Of a DNA stretch of 64,000 bases, positions 43,503 to 55,019 are shown piece by piece. Both the position numbers and the translations under genes were made by a program. Within the stretch, counting starts at the first letter, position 1. Every line of letters begins with the position of its first letter. The notes under the pieces were generated by a model. That model ran no database searches. It saw only the letters and a program-made list of their open reading frames with translations, and was not told the origin of the DNA. The stretch is from Verrucomicrobiaceae bacterium (GTDB lineage: Bacteria > Verrucomicrobiota > Verrucomicrobiia > Chthoniobacterales > Terrimicrobiaceae), in the NCBI GenBank assembly GCA_007280915.1, contig QYQL01000004.1:1-64000 (forward strand). Direction: 5' to 3'.

Positions 43503-44452
43503 GAGTGAGGTGCGATCATTTCCAGAAATCCGCTTTCGAGGGCAAGCGCTTCCTGCACGCCGCGCGCGAGGAGGTCGCGGGTGCGTTCGAGGGCGGCGAG
43601 GCGTTTGAGAAGGACGGCCGGAGGATTGGCTTGCGCGACTCCGGCGATGTCGGGAGAGGAGGACTCGGAGGGGAGGTGATGGTGGCGCAGCGCGGCGGCG
43701 AGGACTTCGCCCGCAGACTGGAGGAGTTTTTCGCGTTCGCGGACAACGGCGGATTCGGCCTGGGCTTTGATCTGGTCCCCGCGGCTCTCCTCCCATTTGG
43801 CGCTGGCGGATTCGCGGTAATGCTTCATCTGCTGTTTGAGCTCGGCGTCGAGTTCGCGGGTGAGCTGTTCGCGGACGGCTGCTGTGGTCTGTTGGAATGT
43901 TCGTGTGAAGCGCATCGCGGAGGCGATGTCGGGTCCGCCGGGTTTGAGAAGCGCTTCCGTGAGAGCGGCTGCGAGCGGGCTTCCGATGGTCTGTTGTCCG
44001 CCAGCCGCGGCGCGCAGTGGGACGGCGATGCAGCGGGAGACGATAGTTTCCAGGATGGCGTTGGGAAGGGCGGTGAGGAGGAAGATGTGACAGCCCGGGG
44101 GAGGCTCCTCGAGTGTCTTGAGGAAGGCGTTGGCGGCCTGGGGCTGGAGCCGGTCGGCGTCGTGAATGACGGCGACCTTGGTGTGGCCGCGCATGGGTTT
44201 CATCTGGAGCGTCTGCTCCATGGTTCGCATCTGCTCGATGACGATGCGGCGGGATTTCGATTCGGGAGCGACGCTGTGGTAGTCGGGATGCGTGGAAGGG
44301 GCGGGCGTCTCAAGAACCTCGGCCGCCATCTGCATGGCGAGCCATTCTTTTCCCGAGCCTACGGGCCCGGTGAGCAGGTAGGCGTGGGCGAGCCTTCCGG
44401 CTTTCCGGGCGGCTTTCAACCGGTTCAGGGCATTATCTTTCAACAGGGCCAT
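43499..44452 (-). CDS. holB: DNA polymerase III delta' subunit
   Basis: 317 residues. It is a clamp-loader AAA+ subunit. LKAARKAGRLAHAYLLTGPVGSGKEW has the P-loop (about residues 29-36), VAVIHDADRLQPQAANAFLKTLEEPPPGCHIFLLTA is the Walker B/sensor region typical of DnaX/HolB, and ETIVSRC holds the SRC motif. The zinc module cysteines that follow the P-loop in many clamp loaders are missing; the corresponding segment (VLETPAPSTHPDYHSV) is short and Cys-free. It forms an operon with proB. Confidence 0.9.
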   Translation of the reverse strand: MALLKDNALNRLKAARKAGRLAHAYLLTGPVGSGKEWLAMQMAAEVLETPAPSTHPDYHSVAPESKSRRIVIEQMRTMEQTLQMKPMRGHTKVAVIHDADRLQPQAANAFLKTLEEPPPGCHIFLLTALPNAILETIVSRCIAVPLRAAAGGQQTIGSPLAAALTEALLKPGGPDIASAMRFTRTFQQTTAAVREQLTRELDAELKQQMKHYRESASAKWEESRGDQIKAQAESAVVREREKLLQSAGEVLAAALRHHHLPSESSSPDIAGVAQANPPAVLLKRLAALERTRDLLARGVQEALALESGFLEMIAPHS

Positions 44453-44786
44453 CGAGCGCTGAATCCTCTCTCCGGTGATTCCTCAAGTCGATGGGATTTT
44501 TTCCGGCGGTGATCGCGTCGGAAAACCGGAGGGGAGGCAGGAAAAGCGATACAAGGCATGACAGCAGGGATGCAAATTTTTTTTGTGGTGTTGTGCTTTA
44601 CATTGGGTCAATTGCGCGGATGCTCTTGCATCCCGTTCCCGCAGGGGTGCCGACGAGGCAGGGAGGCGCGGGCAACAAACGGGTCGGAACCTCGGAGCAG
44701 AAGGCGGAGATGCGCGCGGAGTTTGAAAAATCATTTACTTTGAAATCAATCCTGCAAACCTAAACTTTTTAAGGAAACAGCCTGCT
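44453..44786. other. Intergenic region between divergent holB and spt
   Basis: No complete gene or RNA is evident. It holds the divergent promoters of holB (minus) and the sphingolipid genes (plus). An A/T-rich segment near 44570-44600 and another at 44720-44770 are the likely control regions. A TTGAAA/TAAACT pair at 44740-44766 has only 15-bp spacing and would start transcription beyond the ribosome-binding site, so I do not call it. Confidence 0.4.
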
Positions 44787-46118
44787 GTGGCACGAGACTT
44801 ATACCAAAAATGCCGGGATTACCGCGACAGCGCCGATGCGCGCGCCCAAGGTTTTTATCCCTATTTCCGCTGTATCGAAGAACCTCACGGAAACTACGTG
44901 GTCTGCGAGGGGGAGCCGAAAATCATGATCGGCTCGAACAACTATCTGGGACTGGCTCAAGATCCCCGCGTTATCGAGGCGGCATGTGACGCGACCCGGC
45001 TTTATGGGGCGGGTTGCACGGGGTCGCGCCTGCTGAACGGGACGATCAAGCTGCATGTCGAACTGGAGGAGGCTCTCGCCGCGTTCCTCCAGCGCGAATC
45101 GGTCGTTCTTTTCTCCACCGGATTTTTTGCGAATCAGGGGGCGCTGGCGTCGCTGACCGAGGAAGGTGACGCGATCCTCTGCGACCGCGAGAACCACGCG
45201 AGCATCATCGACGGGTGCCAGTTCGCCGAGGCGAAGCTGATCCCGTATCGCCACAATTCCGCCCCCTCGCTCCGGAACCGGCTCAAGCGCCTTCCGGAGG
45301 ATGCCGGGCGGCTGGTGGTGATGGACGGGGTCTTCAGCATGTCAGGGGACATTGCCGACCTGCCTGCGATTGTCCCGGTGGCGAAGGAGCACGGCGCGTT
45401 TCTCTACGTGGATGAGGCGCATTCGCTGGGTGTCCTCGGTCCGAAAGGCCGCGGGACGGTCCATCATTTCGGCCTTAACGACGAGGTGGACATCGTGATG
45501 GGCACGTTCTCGAAATCGCTCGGTTCGATGGGCGGCTTCATCGCGGGGGATGCGCAGATGATCGAGTTTCTCAAGCACCGCGCGCGGTGCTTGATCTTCA
45601 CGGCCGCTCTTGCACCGGCTGTGGCCGGAGCGGTTCTGAAGGCTCTTGAACTGATGCAGGAGGAACCCGAGCGGATGGAGCAGCTCTGGAAAAACACGCG
45701 CAAGATGCACGAGGGCTTCAAGCGCATCGGCTTCAAGATCGGGACGACGCAGACCCCGATCGTGCCGATCCTGATCGGGAGCGAGGCGAAGGCATTCATC
45801 TTCACGCAGCGGCTTTTCGAGGAGGGGATCTTTGCCACGCCCGCGATCTACCCGGCGGTTCGTTACGGCGAGGCGATCGTCCGCACGAGCTTCATGGCCA
45901 CCCACACCGACTCCGATCTCGATCGCGTGCTCGAGATTTTTGAGAAACTTGCGCGCGAACTAGGAACCTTCGATGACCCCGCCTACGTCAACCCCACGCG
46001 CAGAAAAAACGTGTTTGATTTCCGCCTGCCGGAGTCGCCGGGAGAAGGCGAGGTTCGAGCGGACGGCGGAGATTCTCCACGGCACGGATCCGGCGTACGT
46101 CCCGCCGTTTCCCGGTAG
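44787..46118 (+). CDS. spt: Serine palmitoyltransferase-like alpha-oxoamine synthase
   Basis: 443 residues from a GTG at 44787, preceded by an AAGGA ribosome-binding site at 44771-44775. It is a PLP enzyme of the KBL/AONS/SPT family. The N-terminal GFYPYFRCIEEPHGNYVV, GSNNYLGLAQDP, GAGCTGSRLLNGT and VMDGVFSMSGDIADLP motifs resemble Bacteroides and Caulobacter serine palmitoyltransferases more than Kbl or BioF. The PLP lysine is Lys243 in GTFSKSLGSMGG. It would condense L-serine with palmitoyl-CoA/ACP in the first step of sphingolipid synthesis. The last 48 codons overlap the next gene in another frame. Confidence 0.85.
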   Translation: MARDLYQKCRDYRDSADARAQGFYPYFRCIEEPHGNYVVCEGEPKIMIGSNNYLGLAQDPRVIEAACDATRLYGAGCTGSRLLNGTIKLHVELEEALAAFLQRESVVLFSTGFFANQGALASLTEEGDAILCDRENHASIIDGCQFAEAKLIPYRHNSAPSLRNRLKRLPEDAGRLVVMDGVFSMSGDIADLPAIVPVAKEHGAFLYVDEAHSLGVLGPKGRGTVHHFGLNDEVDIVMGTFSKSLGSMGGFIAGDAQMIEFLKHRARCLIFTAALAPAVAGAVLKALELMQEEPERMEQLWKNTRKMHEGFKRIGFKIGTTQTPIVPILIGSEAKAFIFTQRLFEEGIFATPAIYPAVRYGEAIVRTSFMATHTDSDLDRVLEIFEKLARELGTFDDPAYVNPTRRKNVFDFRLPESPGEGEVRADGGDSPRHGSGVRPAVSR

Positions 46119-47127
46119 CATCGCGAAATACCTGGGGCCGGGGTCGGCATTCCACACTCGTCACGGGGAAATCATTCCCTTTGTTGCGGAGCGCGACGGG
46201 AAGCCGGTCGGTCGGGTGGCTGCGATCATCAACCGTTCGCACAACGACCTCTACGGCGACCGGACCGGATTTTTCGGATTTTTCGAGTGCGAGAACGATC
46301 CCCGGACCGCGCATGTCTTGATCCTGAAGGTGGAGGAGACCCTGCGCGGGGCTGGAATGAATTGCATCCGGGGCCCCTACAATCCGAGCATCAACGACGA
46401 GTGCGGGCTGCTCATGAGCAGGTTCGATCTTCCGCCCTGCATCGGCCTGACGTGGAATCCGGAGTATTATATCAGATTGCTCGAAGGGGAGGGGTTTTCC
46501 TTGGCCCGGATTTTGCACGGGTTGAATCTTCCCATGCACCGGCTCCCCAAGCCGGAGCGCCTCGGAAAGATTGTCGCGAGGCTGACATCGCGCTCGCGGC
46601 TCAAGATGCGGACGATGGATATTCGCCGGCTTCCGGAGGAATTGGAGATCGTCCGGAAAGTTTACAACGCGACGCTCGAGCGCAACTGGGGATTTGTGCC
46701 GATCTCGATGGAGGATCTGCTGGCGGCGGCGGATGACATTCGGGCGATCGCGGATCCGACCCTTCTGCTGATCGCGGAGATGGATGGAAAGGATGCGGGG
46801 GTTGCGATCACTCTGCCGAACTTCAACGAGATCCTCGCCGGGGTGAAACGGACGCCGCACTGGCTCAGGCTCCCGCATATTTTCCTGCTGATGAAGACGC
46901 AAAAAATCCGGACCTGCCGGCAGACCGTGCTGGGGGTGGTGCCGGAATGCCGTGATCGGGGGTTGCATGCGTGGCTGATCTACGAGCAGTTCGTCCGCGC
47001 GCAGGAACGCTATACCGATGCCATACTTGGCTGGATGGAGGACAACAACACCGAGATCCTGAAAAATTGCGAGATCGTCGGCGGTGAGCGCGAGCGGCAA
47101 TGGGCGATTTTTGAGAAGCCACTTTAA
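45973..47127 (+). CDS. GNAT-fold acyltransferase, putative bacterial ceramide synthase
   Basis: 384 residues if it starts at the ATG at 45973; a TTG at 46015 is an alternative. The core has GTDPAYVPPFPGSI near the N-terminus, then FVAERDGKPVGRVAAIIN, GFFGFFECENDPRTAHVLI, GMNCIRGPYNPSINDECGLL, WNPEYYIRLLEGEGF, and a C-terminal LGVVPECRDRGLHAWLIYEQFV that forms the acyl-CoA-binding signature of GNAT enzymes. In Caulobacter a large GNAT-fold protein encoded near spt is the ceramide synthase; the adjacency and length here suggest the same role. The start overlaps the end of spt by 146 bases in a different frame. Confidence 0.72.
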   Translation: MTPPTSTPRAEKTCLISACRSRREKARFERTAEILHGTDPAYVPPFPGSIAKYLGPGSAFHTRHGEIIPFVAERDGKPVGRVAAIINRSHNDLYGDRTGFFGFFECENDPRTAHVLILKVEETLRGAGMNCIRGPYNPSINDECGLLMSRFDLPPCIGLTWNPEYYIRLLEGEGFSLARILHGLNLPMHRLPKPERLGKIVARLTSRSRLKMRTMDIRRLPEELEIVRKVYNATLERNWGFVPISMEDLLAAADDIRAIADPTLLLIAEMDGKDAGVAITLPNFNEILAGVKRTPHWLRLPHIFLLMKTQKIRTCRQTVLGVVPECRDRGLHAWLIYEQFVRAQERYTDAILGWMEDNNTEILKNCEIVGGERERQWAIFEKPL

Positions 47128-47144
47128 CTCGCCAACCGTTTTAT

Positions 47145-47168
47145 GGGCCACAGAGGGCACAGAGAAAA
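47145..47168. repeat. Degenerate intergenic cacagag-type repeat
   Basis: The 54-bp gap after the acyltransferase gene contains GGGCCACAGAGGGCACAGAG followed by AAAA, a purine-rich, self-similar string (CACAGAGGG/CACAGAGAA). A related string in inverse orientation occurs at 48281-48309, on the other side of the flavoprotein gene. Such short repeats are common between genes in several bacterial groups, with unknown function. Confidence 0.5.
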
Positions 47169-47181
47169 CAGCAGACCCTGC

Positions 47182-48276
47182 TCAGACGACATCGCCTGCC
47201 GCGTGCGCACTTGCCCAGGCCCATTGGAAGTTGTAGCCGCCCAGCCATCCGGTCACATCCACCACCTCGCCGATGAAGTAGAGCCCGCGCTGGGTGCGGG
47301 ACTCCATCGTCTTTGAGGAAAGGTCGCCCGTATCCACCCCGCCCAATGTGACCTCGGCTTTGGAATACCCCTCGGTTCCCGCAATCTCCACCGGCCAATT
47401 GTGCAATAGCTCGTTGAATTTCTCCCGTTCTTGAAGCGACCATTGGGATGCCGGTTTTTGCGGCGCATGAATTTTGTTCCATGCCTCCACAAACCGGCGG
47501 GGGAGGGGATTCTGCCCGGGCAGAAGATCGATATTCAACTGCTCCCCGGCATTCCAATACGAAGAAATTTGAAGGATCGCCGGCCCGCTGAGCCCGCGGT
47601 GCGTGATCAGAAGAGCCTCCTCGAACGATGTTCCATTTCGGCTTTTCACGCGCACTGGGAATGACAGCCCGCTCAGGACTGAAAACGTCCGCAGATCGGA
47701 CTCCTTGAGGGTGAGGGGAACCAGTCCCGGACGCAGCCCGGTCACCCGCATCCCGAATTGTTTGGCGATCCGGTGTCCGAAGTCGCTCGCTCCCAACTTC
47801 GCAAACGAAAGGCCACCGGTCGCGATGACAAGCGAATCGCAGGAAATCTCCCCGGTGCTCGTCCTCAGCCGGTAGCCGGGCTGGACGTCTTCCACCCGGC
47901 ACCCGCACCGGATCTCGACCCCTGCGCATTCCGCCAGAAGCATCGCAATGATCTCCCGGGACGAGCCGTTGCAGAACTGCTGCCCGAGCGTTTTCTCATG
48001 AAATGCGATCCCGTGCTTCTCGACCATCGCGATGAAATCCCACGGCGAAAATCTCGCCAGCGCGGATCGGCAGAACGACGGATTCCCGGAAATATAATTA
48101 TCCGCCCCCGCATGGATGTTCGTGAAATTGCACCGCCCCCCGCCGGAAATTTTGATCTTCTCCCCAACCCGCTCGTTGTGTTCGATCACCAGAACCTTCC
48201 GACCCCGCTTGGCCGCTGTCGCCGCACAAAACAACCCCGCCGCCCCTCCCCCGATTACTGCGACATCGTATTTCAT
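47182..48276 (-). CDS. HI0933/BaiN-like FAD-dependent flavoprotein (NAD(P)/FAD oxidoreductase)
   Basis: 364 residues. YDVAVIGGGAAGLFCAATAA is the FAD-binding Rossmann motif, VGEKIKISGGGRCNFTN is the family signature (HI0933-like), and LVIATGGLSFAKLGASDFG and the C-terminal GLYFIGEVVDVTGWLGGYNFQWAWASAHAAG are diagnostic. Many members are annotated as aminoacetone oxidase or BaiN, but the substrate is generally uncertain. It is cytoplasmic. It starts 36 bp after smpB and belongs to the minus-strand rpoZ-smpB transcription unit. Confidence 0.9.
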   Translation of the reverse strand: MKYDVAVIGGGAAGLFCAATAAKRGRKVLVIEHNERVGEKIKISGGGRCNFTNIHAGADNYISGNPSFCRSALARFSPWDFIAMVEKHGIAFHEKTLGQQFCNGSSREIIAMLLAECAGVEIRCGCRVEDVQPGYRLRTSTGEISCDSLVIATGGLSFAKLGASDFGHRIAKQFGMRVTGLRPGLVPLTLKESDLRTFSVLSGLSFPVRVKSRNGTSFEEALLITHRGLSGPAILQISSYWNAGEQLNIDLLPGQNPLPRRFVEAWNKIHAPQKPASQWSLQEREKFNELLHNWPVEIAGTEGYSKAEVTLGGVDTGDLSSKTMESRTQRGLYFIGEVVDVTGWLGGYNFQWAWASAHAAGDVV

Positions 48277-48280
48277 CTCA

Positions 48281-48309
48281 TTCTCCGCGTCCCCCGCGCC
48301 TCTGCGTGG
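48281..48309. repeat. Degenerate intergenic cgcagag-type repeat, inverse of 47145
   Basis: On the minus strand this reads CCACGCAGAGGCGCGGGGG and then ACGCGGAGAA, a decayed version of the CNCAGAGG/CNCAGAGAA unit. It fills the 36-bp gap between smpB and the flavoprotein gene. With the copy at 47145-47168 it flanks the flavoprotein gene in opposite orientations. Confidence 0.45.
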
Positions 48310-48312
48310 GCA

Positions 48313-48771
48313 TCAGCGTTTCCGCTGGAAGTCGGCTATCGCTCGGTCGGTTTCCCGGTCGGTCACGCGCTTTTTGAGGTCGGCGCGCTTGTCGCCGGCG
48401 TCCTTGCCCTTGCCGAGACCGAGTTCGACCTTGACGCGTCGGTTTTTCCAATACATCCGGAGCGCGACGACGGTGTGTCCGCTCCGCTCGATCTCGCCGA
48501 CGAGGCGGTCGATTTCCGAGCGGTGCATGAGGAGCCTGCGGAGCCGTTTTGCTTCATGCTGCTCGTGGCTCGCGCGTTCGTAGGGCTGGATGCTGGACTC
48601 GCAGAGGCAGAGATTTCCGCCTTCCATGCGCACGAAGGCCCCCTGCAAGGAGACGAGACCGGAGCGGATGGATTTGACTTCCGTGCCCTTGAGTTCGACT
48701 CCGGCCTCGAACCTCTCAAGGATGTGATAATCCCGGAGGGCTTTCCGGTTCGTGGTGATCTCGGCCGACAT
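48313..48771 (-). CDS. smpB: SsrA (tmRNA)-binding protein
   Basis: 152 residues. It binds tmRNA and carries it to stalled ribosomes for trans-translation. TNRKALRDYHILERFEAGVELKGTEVKSIR is the conserved N-terminal beta-barrel start, GAFVRMEGGNLCLCESSIQPYE and HEAKRLRRLLMHRSEI follow, and the C-terminal basic tail (KGKDAGDKRADLKKRVTDRETDRAI) is the helix inserted into the mRNA channel. Length is normal. It follows rpoZ by 21 bp. The tmRNA gene itself is not seen in this window. Confidence 0.97.
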   Translation of the reverse strand: MSAEITTNRKALRDYHILERFEAGVELKGTEVKSIRSGLVSLQGAFVRMEGGNLCLCESSIQPYERASHEQHEAKRLRRLLMHRSEIDRLVGEIERSGHTVVALRMYWKNRRVKVELGLGKGKDAGDKRADLKKRVTDRETDRAIADFQRKR

Positions 48772-48792
48772 GGGGAGGCTCCCCCGGAGCCG

Positions 48793-48996
48793 TTAAGCCG
48801 CGGCCTTCGGGGCGACGGCGAGCTTGCCCTTGGCAATTTCCATCAGGGCGATGTCTGCCAGGCCCATGCGGAACTCCACCTCGACCATCGGACGGCTCCC
48901 GGCGGTCAACTGCCTCACGCGGCGCGAGACGGCATTGATGAGAACCTGGGGTTCGAGGATGACTTTGTTGGCTTCTTCGAGGAGTTGTGCGTTCAT
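48793..48996 (-). CDS. rpoZ: RNA polymerase omega subunit
   Basis: 67 residues from the ATG at 48996 (an in-frame upstream ATG at 49014 would add six). It matches omega in the LINAVSRRVRQLTAGSRPMVEVEF stretch and in GLADIALMEIAKGKL, the conserved C-terminal helix, equivalent to the xxVAARRARQ and ALREI segments of other bacteria. Omega assists assembly of beta' (RpoC), encoded 6 kb away on the other strand. It lies divergently to rplA with a shared 184-bp region. Short length makes the assignment less certain than the others. Confidence 0.78.
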   Translation of the reverse strand: MNAQLLEEANKVILEPQVLINAVSRRVRQLTAGSRPMVEVEFRMGLADIALMEIAKGKLAVAPKAAA

Positions 48997-49079
48997 GCTT
49001 GTGCTTTTCCCCATGGATCCACGGGGGCCGGAATCTTAATCCCCATATTCCCGGTGTCAAATTTAATTATATTTTTTCT

Positions 49080-49107
49080 TTGACATGCCGGATGACAGGG
49101 GTATTCT
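49080..49107 (+). promoter_or_regulatory. Sigma-70-type promoter of the ribosomal protein/RNA polymerase operon
   Basis: TTGACA at 49080-49085 is a perfect -35 hexamer, followed after 16 bp by TATTCT at 49102-49107. Transcription would begin near 49114 and give a leader of about 67 bases before rplA. The upstream flank (49060-49079) is A/T-rich, a possible UP element. It is the strongest promoter-like match I see in the window. The leader may carry the L1 autoregulatory site, but I cannot delineate it. Confidence 0.7.
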
Positions 49108-49180
49108 ACGCGGCTCCCGACAAGCGGGGAAAACCATAACCGCAGGAGACCTGACCGGTCGCTCGCACTGCAACCCATTC

Positions 49181-49882
49181 ATGCAAAAAAAACGAAGCAA
49201 ACGTTACCGCGCCGCCGCTGAAAAAGTGGACGGTGGAAAAAAATACCAGCTCGCGGAGGCCATCAAGACTCTCAAGACCCTGCCTCCGACGAAGTTCGAC
49301 CAGACCGTCACCCTCTCCTTCAAGCTGGGTGTGGATCCCAAGCAGAGCGACCAGATGGTGCGCGGCACCTGCCCGCTCCCGAACGGCAGCGGCAAAAACG
49401 TCCGGGTTCTTGTCTTCGCGACCGGCCAGGCGGCCGAGGCGGCGAAGGAAGCCGGCGCGGAATTTGTCGGATTTGAAGATCTCATCAAGAAAGTGACCGG
49501 CGGCTTTTCCGATTTCGACGTCGCCGTCGCGACCCCGGCTGCCATGTCGGAGGTCCGCAAACTCGGCAAGGTTCTCGGCCCGCGCGGCCTCATGCCGAAC
49601 CCTAAGACCGGCACCGTCACCGACGACACCGCCAAGGCGGTCAAGGAAGTGAAGGCCGGACGCGTGGAATTCAAGCTCGACAAAAATGCGAATGTCGCCG
49701 TCCCTGTCGGCAAATTCTCCTTCGAAGAACCCTCCCTAGTGGAGAACGGTTTGGCCGTGATCGAAGCCGTCGTCAAGGCCCGTCCCGCCACGGCAAAGGG
49801 CTCGTTCGTCGAAACCATCACCCTGGCCGCCACGATGCTGCCCGGCATTTCCGTTGACCCGTCCCCGTTCCTCAAAAACTAA
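49181..49882 (+). CDS. rplA: 50S ribosomal protein L1
   Basis: 233 residues from the ATG at 49181 (MQKKRSKRYRAAAEKVDGG). The frame is open upstream but lacks a better start. TKFDQTVTLSFKLGVDPKQSDQMVRGTCPLPNGSGK is the N-terminal signature, and LGPRGLMPNPKTGTV and RVEFKLDKNANVAVPVGKFSFE are diagnostic. L1 forms the L1 stalk and often represses its own operon by binding the leader. rplK, normally directly upstream, is missing here; the gene instead starts its own promoter unit. rplJ follows after three bases. Confidence 0.98.
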   Translation: MQKKRSKRYRAAAEKVDGGKKYQLAEAIKTLKTLPPTKFDQTVTLSFKLGVDPKQSDQMVRGTCPLPNGSGKNVRVLVFATGQAAEAAKEAGAEFVGFEDLIKKVTGGFSDFDVAVATPAAMSEVRKLGKVLGPRGLMPNPKTGTVTDDTAKAVKEVKAGRVEFKLDKNANVAVPVGKFSFEEPSLVENGLAVIEAVVKARPATAKGSFVETITLAATMLPGISVDPSPFLKN

Positions 49883-49885
49883 GCC

Positions 49886-50401
49886 ATGAGACCCGAGAAA
49901 ACTCTGATCGTCGCGGACGTCCGCGAAAAACTCAAATCCTCGCCCTACCTTCTTGTGGTGGATTACACCGGCATGAAGGTGCCTCATTTCGAGGAGCTCC
50001 GCACCCGGCTCGCCGGAGTCGGTGCCCGCATCAGCGTCGTCAGGAACACGTTCCTGAAAATCGCAGCCAAGGACCTTGCGATGCCCGAGCTCGACAGCTC
50101 GCTGACCGGGCAGACCGCCATGGTCACGGGGGAAGCCGACATCTGCGCCGCCGCAAAAATCCTCAAGGCATTCGCCGCCGAGTTCCAGAAACCGGTCGTC
50201 CGGGCGGGCGTTCTCGACAACAGCCCGCTTGCCGCCGCCCAGGTTGCCGAACTGGCCGACCTCCCGAGCAAGGAAGTGCTCCAGGCCAAGCTCCTGGGCC
50301 TGCTCCAGACCCCGGCCAGCCAGTTGGTCCGCCTCCTCAACGAGCCGGCCGCCAGCCTTGCCCGCGTCCTCAAAGCCAAGGGGGATGCGGCCGCCGCCTA
50401 A
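49886..50401 (+). CDS. rplJ: 50S ribosomal protein L10
   Basis: 171 residues. The N-terminal RNA-binding domain is typical (TLIVADVREKLKSSPYLLVVDYTGMKVPHFEELRTRLAG followed by ISVVRNTFLKIAA). VAELADLPSKEVLQAKLLGLLQTPASQLVRLLNEPAASLARVLKA is the C-terminal helix that holds L7/L12 dimers. It forms the stalk base with L12. It starts three bases after rplA. The 149 bp to rplL contains short G/C-rich hairpins, the clearest pairing CCCTGA with TTCGGG around 50500-50520. Confidence 0.97.
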   Translation: MRPEKTLIVADVREKLKSSPYLLVVDYTGMKVPHFEELRTRLAGVGARISVVRNTFLKIAAKDLAMPELDSSLTGQTAMVTGEADICAAAKILKAFAAEFQKPVVRAGVLDNSPLAAAQVAELADLPSKEVLQAKLLGLLQTPASQLVRLLNEPAASLARVLKAKGDAAAA

Positions 50402-50550
50402 CCCAAACAAATTTCGCAAAGCGTTCGAAGCCGCGCCGCGCGATGTCACAACACAAAACATAAATCCGGTTCCTTGTCGGTCGGGCGGCTGCCCGGCTCA
50501 AATGCCCTGAGGCTTCGGGGCGCGACGATACCAAAAAAGAAAATAATACA

Positions 50551-50931
50551 ATGGCAGATACACAAGCACTCGTAGACCAGCTCAGCGGACTCACCGTTCT
50601 GGAGATCGCAGACCTGGTGAAACAACTCGAAGAAAAATGGGGCGTCAGCGCCGCCGCGCCGGTTGCGGTTGCGGCAGCAGGTCCCGCCGGTGCCGCAGCG
50701 GCTCCCGCCGAGGAAAAGACCTCGTTCGACGTCATCCTCACCGAGGCGGGCGGCAACAAGATCGCCGTCATCAAAGAAGTGCGCGCGGCTGTGGCCGGAC
50801 TCGGACTCGCCGAGGCCAAGGCTCTCGTCGAGAGCGCACCCAAGTCCCTCAAAGAGGGCGTGACCAAGGAAGAAGCGGAAGAGATCAAGAAAAAGATCGA
50901 AGCCGCCGGCGCCAAAGTCGAAATCAAGTAA
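50551..50931 (+). CDS. rplL: 50S ribosomal protein L7/L12
   Basis: 126 residues. An N-terminal dimerisation domain ([27 protein letters not shown]), an Ala/Pro/Gly-rich hinge (about 35-55) and the factor-binding C-terminal domain ([24 protein letters not shown] and [42 protein letters not shown]) are all standard. The multimeric stalk recruits translation GTPases. It lies 149 bp after rplJ and 263 bp before rpoB. A strong stem-loop just after its stop may set the ratio between ribosomal protein and polymerase expression. Confidence 0.98.
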   Translation: MADTQALVDQLSGLTVLEIADLVKQLEEKWGVSAAAPVAVAAAGPAGAAAAPAEEKTSFDVILTEAGGNKIAVIKEVRAAVAGLGLAEAKALVESAPKSLKEGVTKEEAEEIKKKIEAAGAKVEIK

Positions 50932-50941
50932 ATTCCCAACC

Positions 50942-50981
50942 CCGCAGAGAGATCTCGAAAAAAGTCTTGATCTCTCTGCGG
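50942..50981 (+). terminator. Strong stem-loop between rplL and rpoB (attenuator or RNase III site)
   Basis: CCGCAGAGAGATC and GATCTCTCTGCGG form a perfect 13-bp stem around a 14-base loop, starting 10 bases after the rplL stop. No run of U follows, so it is unlikely to be a complete intrinsic terminator; partial attenuation or RNA processing is more probable. In E. coli the same rplL-rpoB gap holds an attenuator and an RNase III site. The remaining 51000-51190 region shows no gene. Confidence 0.7.
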
Positions 50982-51194
50982 ATCCCATTAGTTTCTCACT
51001 TCCGCTGGAAGCCACGGCCCTGTCACACTGTCCTTTTCTGCCCAAGCATAAATCAATCCGTCAACAGACGGGCGGTATCAAACCCGTCTGCCTGCACGGA
51101 TGTTTTGCGTTTCGTGGAACGGGATATTTGACGGCGCTGAGGTAACCCGGCTGGCAGCACCAGTCTTCCGCGGAAACAGCCACTCGAATCCACC

Positions 51195-54989
<3,795 letters not shown>

Positions 54990-55019
54990 TCCCAACCCAA
55001 CCAAAGAAGAAACGATCCC

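Noticed and set aside
44740-44766. TTGAAA/TAAACT as the spt promoter
   Set aside because: Spacing is 15 bp and the start would fall beyond the AAGGA ribosome-binding site, leaving no usable leader.
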